Shown: one piece after another, positions 32,686-36,072 of the stretch
How positions within the stretch are numbered: position 1 is the stretch's first letter
Layout: every line of letters starts with the position of its first letter
Origin: a virus
IMG/VR virus record: IMGVR_UViG_3300042549_009633
Location: 1-36,072 of that record
DNA length: 36,072 nt
Direction: 5' to 3' (one strand)
Notes under the pieces: generated by a model
What the model was told of the DNA's origin: nothing
The model's input: only the letters and a program-made list of their open reading frames with translations
Database searches by the model: none
Program-made: the position numbers and the translations under genes

Positions 32686-33023
32686 GACGCCACCTGCTCG
32701 ACGCCCGACCCGCCGCAGCCGCGGCACACGTGGCGGTCACTGACGCCCGTCCCGGTGCCCGCGCACCACCCGCAGTGACCGAGCTCCGCGGGGCCGTCGA
32801 GCAGCTCCACGTCCTCGGCGAGGACGTAGCCGTCGGCCAGCGCCACCGGCAGCGCGGCGTCGATCGCAGCGGCGAGGGTGTCGCCCGACGCGATCAGGGC
32901 CGTGGCCTCGGGCTGCTCGGGGTCGGTGATGGCCCAGCCGGTGAGCGTCGGGCTGATGGCGAGGTCAGCAGCCTCCAGTAGGCGGAGGGCGCCGAGGCGG
33001 TACGGGGTGAGAGCGGCGCTCAC
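32682..33023 (-). CDS. Protein with DnaJ-type zinc-finger-like tail
   Basis: 113 residues, GTG at 33023 overlapping the previous stop. The C-terminal part CGWCAGTG...CRGCGGSG repeats CxxCxGxG, the pattern of DnaJ-like zinc fingers. The N-terminal ~70 residues look like a small alpha/beta fold (LGALRLLEAADLAIS; ATALIASGDTLAAAIDAAL). Could be a nucleic-acid or protein-binding adaptor. Confidence 0.6.
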   Translation of the reverse strand: MSAALTPYRLGALRLLEAADLAISPTLTGWAITDPEQPEATALIASGDTLAAAIDAALPVALADGYVLAEDVELLDGPAELGHCGWCAGTGTGVSDRHVCRGCGGSGVEQVAS

Positions 33024-33247
33024 AGCGCCACCGTCAGGCGACCGTCACCGATCGCGACCGCCGCGTCGCTCGCCGAGCGCGCCGCCGCCTCGTCGCCCGA
33101 GCGGCGGGCGTCGGCCATGCGGCGGGCGATCGACCGCTCCGTGCCCGACAGCGTGCGGCTCGTGAGGATCGCGATGGAGAGATGCGCCGGGGTGCGGATG
33201 CCGAGAGCGAGACAGCCGGGGGTCAGGAGATCGTCGATGGCGGGCAT
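33020..33247 (-). CDS. First gene of the leftward early operon, unknown
   Basis: 75 residues, ATG at 33247, about 36 bases downstream of the predicted left promoter start point. Contains LTSRTLSGTERSIARRMADARRSG, a basic helix typical of small DNA-binding or antitermination proteins, followed by a short Ala-rich tail. First position in the left operon recalls lambda N, but no N-like arginine-rich motif with nut sites is evident. Confidence 0.6.
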   Translation of the reverse strand: MPAIDDLLTPGCLALGIRTPAHLSIAILTSRTLSGTERSIARRMADARRSGDEAAARSASDAAVAIGDGRLTVAL

Positions 33248-33290
33248 GGGCCTCTGCCGCGGCGGGGGTTGATCCGCTGCGGTGAAGCCA

Positions 33291-33319
33291 TGTCTATCCT
33301 CTGGGCTCTACTAGGTCAA
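33291..33319 (-). promoter_or_regulatory. Left promoter (PL-like)
   Basis: On the minus strand TTGACC (33314-33319) and TAGACA (33291-33296) are 17 bases apart: a good sigma-70 promoter. The 13-base operator fills most of the spacer, so repressor binding would block polymerase. It drives the operon from 33247 leftward. Confidence 0.75.
33298..33310 (-). promoter_or_regulatory. Operator OL1, TAGAGCCCAGAGG
   Basis: Exact 13-base match, in minus-strand orientation, with the site at 34509-34521 at the right promoter. Both lie between -35 and -10. Confidence 0.75.
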
Positions 33320-33325
33320 GCCTTT

Positions 33326-33337
33326 GGGCTAGAGCCC
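33326..33337. promoter_or_regulatory. Operator OL2, GGGCTAGAGCCC
   Basis: Palindrome with GGGCT/AGCCC arms, seven bases upstream of the left -35 box. It differs at one base from the site at the repressor start (34418-34429). Spans the 3' end of the gene at 33329. Confidence 0.65.
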
Positions 33338-33841
33338 GGACGATTGTTCGTGATCGTCGAGGAAACAGCCGCGGCGCTCGCTCATCACCGCCCGCACGCA
33401 CCACTCCGGGGCCCATACGAGGGCGATCAGGTCGGCCAGCGCCCGCGGGTGGGCGTCGCGCACCGGCAGCAGCAGCTCGATCGTGAGCAGCCACGCGTCG
33501 GCTTCGTTGCTCTCCTCGGGCTGCGTGCGGAGCACCTGGTGCGCCACGCCGTGCCCGACCAGCAGCCCGCGCAGCTTCGGCTCGGCGCCCCAGTCGTAGG
33601 CGATCACGCCCGGCGCGCAGCCCTCGCCGCACATCCCACACGGGGCGCGCGGCAACAGCCGGTTGCCGAGCGCGAGCGCGACGTGCCGAGGGTCCGACCA
33701 CGTCGGGCGCCCGGCGTTGGAGAGCACCCGGCGCGCGAGAGACTCCAGCGCATCGGGGCTCCACCGCGGCGGCGGTAGGCTCACGTCGTCGGGGCGCCCG
33801 TCGACGATGGCGCGGACGAAGACCTCTAGCGGGTGACGCAC
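33329..33841 (-). CDS. Unknown gene downstream of the repressor (lysogenic operon cargo)
   Basis: 170 residues from the GTG at 33841; an in-frame stop lies just before it. Begins MRHPLEVFVRAIVDGRPDD; middle CGMCGEGCAPGVIAYDWG (CxxC, possibly zinc); C-terminal helices (LLTIELLLPVRDAHPRALADL). The stop overlaps operator OL2. It is co-directional with the repressor and 65 bases downstream of it, so it is probably expressed in the lysogen, as rex genes are in lambda. A short GTCAG/CTGAC hairpin lies in between. No family recognised. Confidence 0.65.
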   Translation of the reverse strand: MRHPLEVFVRAIVDGRPDDVSLPPPRWSPDALESLARRVLSNAGRPTWSDPRHVALALGNRLLPRAPCGMCGEGCAPGVIAYDWGAEPKLRGLLVGHGVAHQVLRTQPEESNEADAWLLTIELLLPVRDAHPRALADLIALVWAPEWCVRAVMSERRGCFLDDHEQSSGL

Positions 33842-33906
33842 ATCCGAAGGCTACGGACGGGCATCGCGAGGCACAACGTCAGCGGTCTGACGTGGACAGA
33901 ATATGG

Positions 33907-34416
33907 TCAGCCGCCACGCTTCGCATCGACCGCCGCCATCTCCGCGCGCACCTCGGCCTCCTCGGCCTTCATCACGTCGAGGTCGCTCGCGTTCGTCCAC
34001 CAGAACTGCGCGAGGTTGAACACGAAGAGCTCGTCAACGTGCTCCGGCCACTGCGCCGCGCTGGTGTCGCCCGCGACCTCGTAGGCCGTGCGCGGGAGAC
34101 GGTTCGGGAAGCGCGCGAGGGCCTTCGCCAGAGCGTTCGCGAAGTCCGGGTGATGCCGCAGGGCGGTGGCGTCGGCGCGACGTTTCCCTAGGAGATCCAG
34201 CGGATCAACACCAGCGAGCCGCGCGAGGCGCACGACGCTGTCCATGTCCGGGATCTTCGTCCCGTTCTTCCAGTTGGAGAGCGTCGAATAGGCGAGCCCG
34301 CTCGCGTTCTGAAGGGCCGTCATCGTCCTGAAGTGCCCGGGGATCAGCGCAGCGATGACCTGCTGCCCGAGCGTGGGGGATGCGTGCGGCGCGTCGAGCT
34401 TCGGTTTCGTTGCCAT
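33907..34416 (-). CDS. Phage repressor (XRE-type HTH)
   Basis: 169 residues; the ATG at 34416 is preferred over longer starts because it lies about two bases after the predicted transcription start. Residues 33-65 (TALQNASGLAYSTLSNWKNGTKIPDMDSVVRLARLAG) are a Cro/CI-type HTH with the recognition helix at YSTLSNWK. The C-terminal ~80 residues are not a LexA/S24 protease domain; no Ser-Lys dyad or cleavage site is visible, so induction is not by simple self-cleavage. They probably provide dimerisation. It should hold the lysogenic state by binding the operators listed here, one of which overlaps its own promoter and would allow autoregulation. Confidence 0.85.
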   Translation of the reverse strand: MATKPKLDAPHASPTLGQQVIAALIPGHFRTMTALQNASGLAYSTLSNWKNGTKIPDMDSVVRLARLAGVDPLDLLGKRRADATALRHHPDFANALAKALARFPNRLPRTAYEVAGDTSAAQWPEHVDELFVFNLAQFWWTNASDLDVMKAEEAEVRAEMAAVDAKRGG

Positions 34417-34417
34417 C

Positions 34418-34429
34418 GGGCTAGAGCCT
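34418..34429. promoter_or_regulatory. Operator at the repressor start, GGGCTAGAGCCT
   Basis: Near-copy of OL2, placed between the repressor -10 box and its ATG. Binding here would autoregulate the repressor. Confidence 0.65.
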
Positions 34430-34453
34430 AAACCCACGCAAAGACGGACGTAA
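34425..34453 (-). promoter_or_regulatory. Repressor promoter (PRM-like)
   Basis: On the minus strand TTACGT (34448-34453) and TAGGCT (34425-34430), 17 bases apart. The predicted start point is within two or three bases of the repressor ATG, so the mRNA is nearly leaderless. Confidence 0.55.
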
Positions 34454-34498
34454 TCAGCGCTTTGGGAGAGGGGGTTCATCGAAAACGCTCCTACTCGC

Positions 34499-34528
34499 TT
34501 GCAAACGATAGAGCCCAGAGGCTATACA
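34499..34528 (+). promoter_or_regulatory. Right promoter (PR-like)
   Basis: TTGCAA (34499-34504), an 18-base spacer and TATACA (34523-34528). The operator fills the spacer. The predicted start is one or two bases before the ATG at 34537, so the mRNA should be nearly leaderless. Confidence 0.7.
34509..34521 (+). promoter_or_regulatory. Operator OR1, TAGAGCCCAGAGG
   Basis: Exact copy of OL1. Followed by CTATA, making a partial palindrome TAGAGCC...GGCTAT. Confidence 0.75.
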
Positions 34529-34536
34529 TCGGGCCC

Positions 34537-34830
34537 ATGGAAACCCGACTGAGCCCACGCCAGTTTTTCGAGCTCGCCCTACCCGACGGGCACATGACCG
34601 CCGCGCAGAACGGCACCCTGATCTCGTACTCCACCATTCTCGACGCGAAGCGCGGCAAGCCCTTGCGCGCCGAAACGGCGAAGCGTCTGGAGGCGTGGAG
34701 CCGCAAGGTCGAAGCCGCAAGTGCTCTCGGTGTCGTCATCGGCGCCGCCATTGCCTGCGGGCTGGAGGAAGAGCCGACCACGCTCCCGAAGCGCGTCACC
34801 AAGCACCTCGCGCAGCGGGCGGCAGCGTGA
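34537..34830 (+). CDS. Cro-like HTH regulator
   Basis: 97 residues, ATG at 34537. Residues 20-52 (MTAAQNGTLISYSTILDAKRGKPLRAETAKRLEAW) form a Cro/YdaS-type HTH whose recognition segment SYSTILDAKRG is similar to SGLAYSTLSNWKNG in the repressor, suggesting the same operators. A hydrophobic segment (VVIGAAIACG) and a basic tail follow. It is the first gene of the right early operon and would start lytic growth by shutting down the repressor promoter. The next ATG shares its stop (TGATG). Confidence 0.8.
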   Translation: METRLSPRQFFELALPDGHMTAAQNGTLISYSTILDAKRGKPLRAETAKRLEAWSRKVEAASALGVVIGAAIACGLEEEPTTLPKRVTKHLAQRAAA

Positions 34831-35333
34831 TGCTCCGGGAAGCCGTCGCCATCTACATCGCCCGCGGGCTGGTGTCGGGCCTGCTCAAGATCGGTCGCAC
34901 GCGTGATGTGCCGCAGCGGCTCAAGGGGCTCGCCTCTCGGGTTGAGCCGATGGAGTTGCTGGCCACGATGCGCGCTCCTGCCCGCGTAGAGCGGGAACTT
35001 CATCGGCGGTTCGCAGCCGCCCTGGAACCGTCGCGCGGTCGCGAGTGGTTCCGCGACGACGGTGCTATCCGCGCCTTCCTCGACACGCTCGACGCCGCGC
35101 AGCGCGGATCGGTGGTGTTCACCGCAGGCGAGCGCCGCCCGCAGCGAAGGCTGACCGACGCGGAGCGCGCCGCCAATCGTGCGCGCCCCACGCGACCTCA
35201 GTCCGACGCCGTGCGCGATCGGTACAACGCGACGATGGCCGCGCGCCGCCAGCGCATCGACGCAGCCCGGGTCGCCGACCCGCTGCTCTACCCGCTCGTT
35301 GCCCGCCCGCTCGCCTCGCAGGTGCTCGCGTGA
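34830..35333 (+). CDS. T5orf172/MUG113-like GIY-YIG nuclease-superfamily protein
   Basis: 167 residues, TGATG overlap with the Cro-like gene. AIYIARGLVSGLLKIGRTRDVPQRLKGL and ERELHRRFAA..EPSRGREWFRDD match the core of the T5orf172 family (GIY-YIG fold): a Tyr-containing first strand, KIGRT with Arg, and the Glu/His-containing helix. Homologues are found in phages, next to antirepressor-like genes or as stand-alone nucleases. The C-terminal third is basic and repetitive in Arg. Enzymatic activity is uncertain because the full GIY-YIG signature is altered. Confidence 0.75.
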   Translation: MLREAVAIYIARGLVSGLLKIGRTRDVPQRLKGLASRVEPMELLATMRAPARVERELHRRFAAALEPSRGREWFRDDGAIRAFLDTLDAAQRGSVVFTAGERRPQRRLTDAERAANRARPTRPQSDAVRDRYNATMAARRQRIDAARVADPLLYPLVARPLASQVLA

Positions 35334-35506
35334 TGCCCCTCGACCGCGCCTCTCGCATCCACCTCATCGGCTGCGCGCTCTTCACCGTGGGCGCAGCGGC
35401 CCTTATCCTCGGCGGCGTCTCCCTCGTCGGCCTCGTCGGCGCCCTCGTCGCCGCGGGCGGCAGCATCACCATGGCGCGCACCGCGCAGGCGGCGGGTGCT
35501 GCGTGA
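35333..35506 (+). CDS. Small two-span membrane protein
   Basis: 57 residues, ATG at 35333 (TGATG overlap). Two hydrophobic spans (IHLIGCALFTVGAAALILG and SLVGLVGALVAAGGSITMA) separated by a short turn. Could be an early superinfection or host-membrane modifier. No family recognised. Confidence 0.6.
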   Translation: MPLDRASRIHLIGCALFTVGAAALILGGVSLVGLVGALVAAGGSITMARTAQAAGAA

Positions 35507-35781
35507 GCGCCAACCGCTGCCTTGAGCTTGCCGCCGCGCTATGGCCCGGGCGGAACCTTGACGTGTGGCTGCGCGTCGACCGCACAGCGCAACCCGCGCG
35601 AGTCGTTGCGAAAGTCGTCGGCCATTCGGACGACGGGATCGTCGGACACGGCGGTGACGGCGACGAGGCGCTTGAGGCTCTCGCCGCCCGCCTCCAACGC
35701 GTCGCCCGCGAACGTATCGCCGCGCTCCTGCTCGCGCTGGACGACGAGGGCGACGAGACACCCGTGGACGGTGCCCGGTGA
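35503..35781 (+). CDS. Small early protein, unknown
   Basis: 92 residues, GTG at 35503 overlapping the previous stop. Contains LDVWLRVDRTAQPARVVAKVVGHSDDG and a C-terminal helix (EALEALAARLQRVARERIAALLLALDDEG). Mixed alpha/beta; no motif recognised. Confidence 0.55.
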   Translation: MSANRCLELAAALWPGRNLDVWLRVDRTAQPARVVAKVVGHSDDGIVGHGGDGDEALEALAARLQRVARERIAALLLALDDEGDETPVDGAR

Positions 35782-35960
35782 GCCCCCGCGCCAGCATCGT
35801 TGCCGCGCTCGAGCGCCTCGCCCGCCTCGCGCTCGCGGTCGCCCACGACCTCCCCGCCGACGTCCACCCCGAGGCCGCGATGGGCGCCGTGCGCCTGGTC
35901 TGCCGCGCCGCCACGCTGCTCGACAGCGTGCGCCACGCCGCCCGACGGGTGGAGCCGTGA
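35778..35960 (+). CDS. Small early helical protein, unknown
   Basis: 60 residues, GTG at 35778 overlapping the previous stop. Strongly helical (IVAALERLARLALAVAHDLPADVH; AVRLVCRAATLLDSVRHAARR). It couples by GTGA to the gene that runs off the end of the window, i.e. to the presumed start of dnaB. A possible helicase partner or loader, but only by position. Confidence 0.5.
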   Translation: MSPRASIVAALERLARLALAVAHDLPADVHPEAAMGAVRLVCRAATLLDSVRHAARRVEP

Positions 35961-36072
35961 GCGTCTTGGACGCCCTCGACGTCATCCGCGTCCGCGGCGC
36001 CGGGCTCCCCCGTGTGCAGCGCCCCGCAGCGCCCGACATCGTGCGCCGCCCCCGCGACGTGCTCGATGCGAC
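35957..36072 (+). CDS. dnaB: 5' fragment of a gene cut by the window end, probably dnaB
   Basis: 38 complete residues from the GTG at 35957 (VSVLDALDVIRVRG...RRPRDVLDA), then two bases of the next codon. Joined to base 1 the codon becomes ACG and the frame runs straight into LSADDFHDPRH of the helicase. The joined segment RPRDVLDA-TLSADDFHDP aligns with the DnaB pattern before its N-terminal domain helix, and the distance to LSADDF (about 39 residues) is normal. The first helix differs from the usual EAEQ-containing one. Confidence 0.7.
   Translation, partial: MSVLDALDVIRVRGAGLPRVQRPAAPDIVRRPRDVLDA

Noticed and set aside
1-36072. tRNA genes or CRISPR arrays
   Set aside because: I saw no regularly spaced repeat array and no convincing tRNA-like cloverleaf or T-loop; a tRNA-scanning program would be decisive.
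1-36072. Terminal direct repeats at the window ends
   Set aside because: First and last ~50 bases share no obvious repeat; the circular reading rests on frame continuity only.

Overview
The window is a very GC-rich (roughly 70 % by eye), almost gap-free phage genome or prophage with a siphovirus-type gene order. Host clues point to Myxococcota (Deltaproteobacteria): two lipoproteins with Cys-rich or 'WL..HGCP' modules, a Cys-rich domain in the lysis region, and a sigma-region-4-like protein ('CALDVADRGG...NLTRER.RQ') of a type I associate with myxobacteria. Most neighbouring genes overlap by GTGA, ATGA or TGATG, so translational coupling is pervasive.

Layout. Positions 1-2770 (+) hold the end of a DnaB-type helicase, a RusA/LDDDN-like nuclease and two unknown genes. 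A 343-base gap (2771-3113) follows. From 3114 to 25858 (+) runs the late region: a small HTH gene, terminase small and large subunits, portal, scaffold, major capsid protein, connectors, tail tube, tail chaperones joined by an apparent -1 frameshift (G GGT TTT, 12379-12385), tape measure, tail-tip and fibre genes, then the lysis region. A lipoprotein pair (15968-16276 minus, 16349-16663 plus) interrupts the tail genes like a moron. A strong hairpin (25938-25970) separates this from the leftward operon (33247 down to 26002), which carries small genes, a RecT-like annealase, the sigma-like protein, a coiled-coil protein, an Xis-like HTH protein and a tyrosine integrase. From 33329 to 34830 lies the lysis/lysogeny switch: repressor and a co-directional unknown gene leftward, a Cro-like gene rightward. 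After it come a GIY-YIG (T5orf172-like) gene, three small genes and the first 116 bases of another gene.

That last reading frame continues in phase into base 1, and the joined product reads as one DnaB N-terminus. The sequence is therefore probably a complete circular or circularly permuted genome of about 36 kb opened inside dnaB.

Most notable: (i) a lysis-region protein with a holin-like membrane segment fused to an intact CheY-type receiver domain (22466-23068), suggesting host phosphorelay input into a phage membrane or lysis function; (ii) a new-looking immunity system in which the same 13-base operator overlaps two opposed promoters and related palindromes sit at the repressor start and beside the left promoter; (iii) a 39-base bipartite repeat found in two intergenic sites; (iv) a lysis cassette with three different wall- or protein-cleaving folds.
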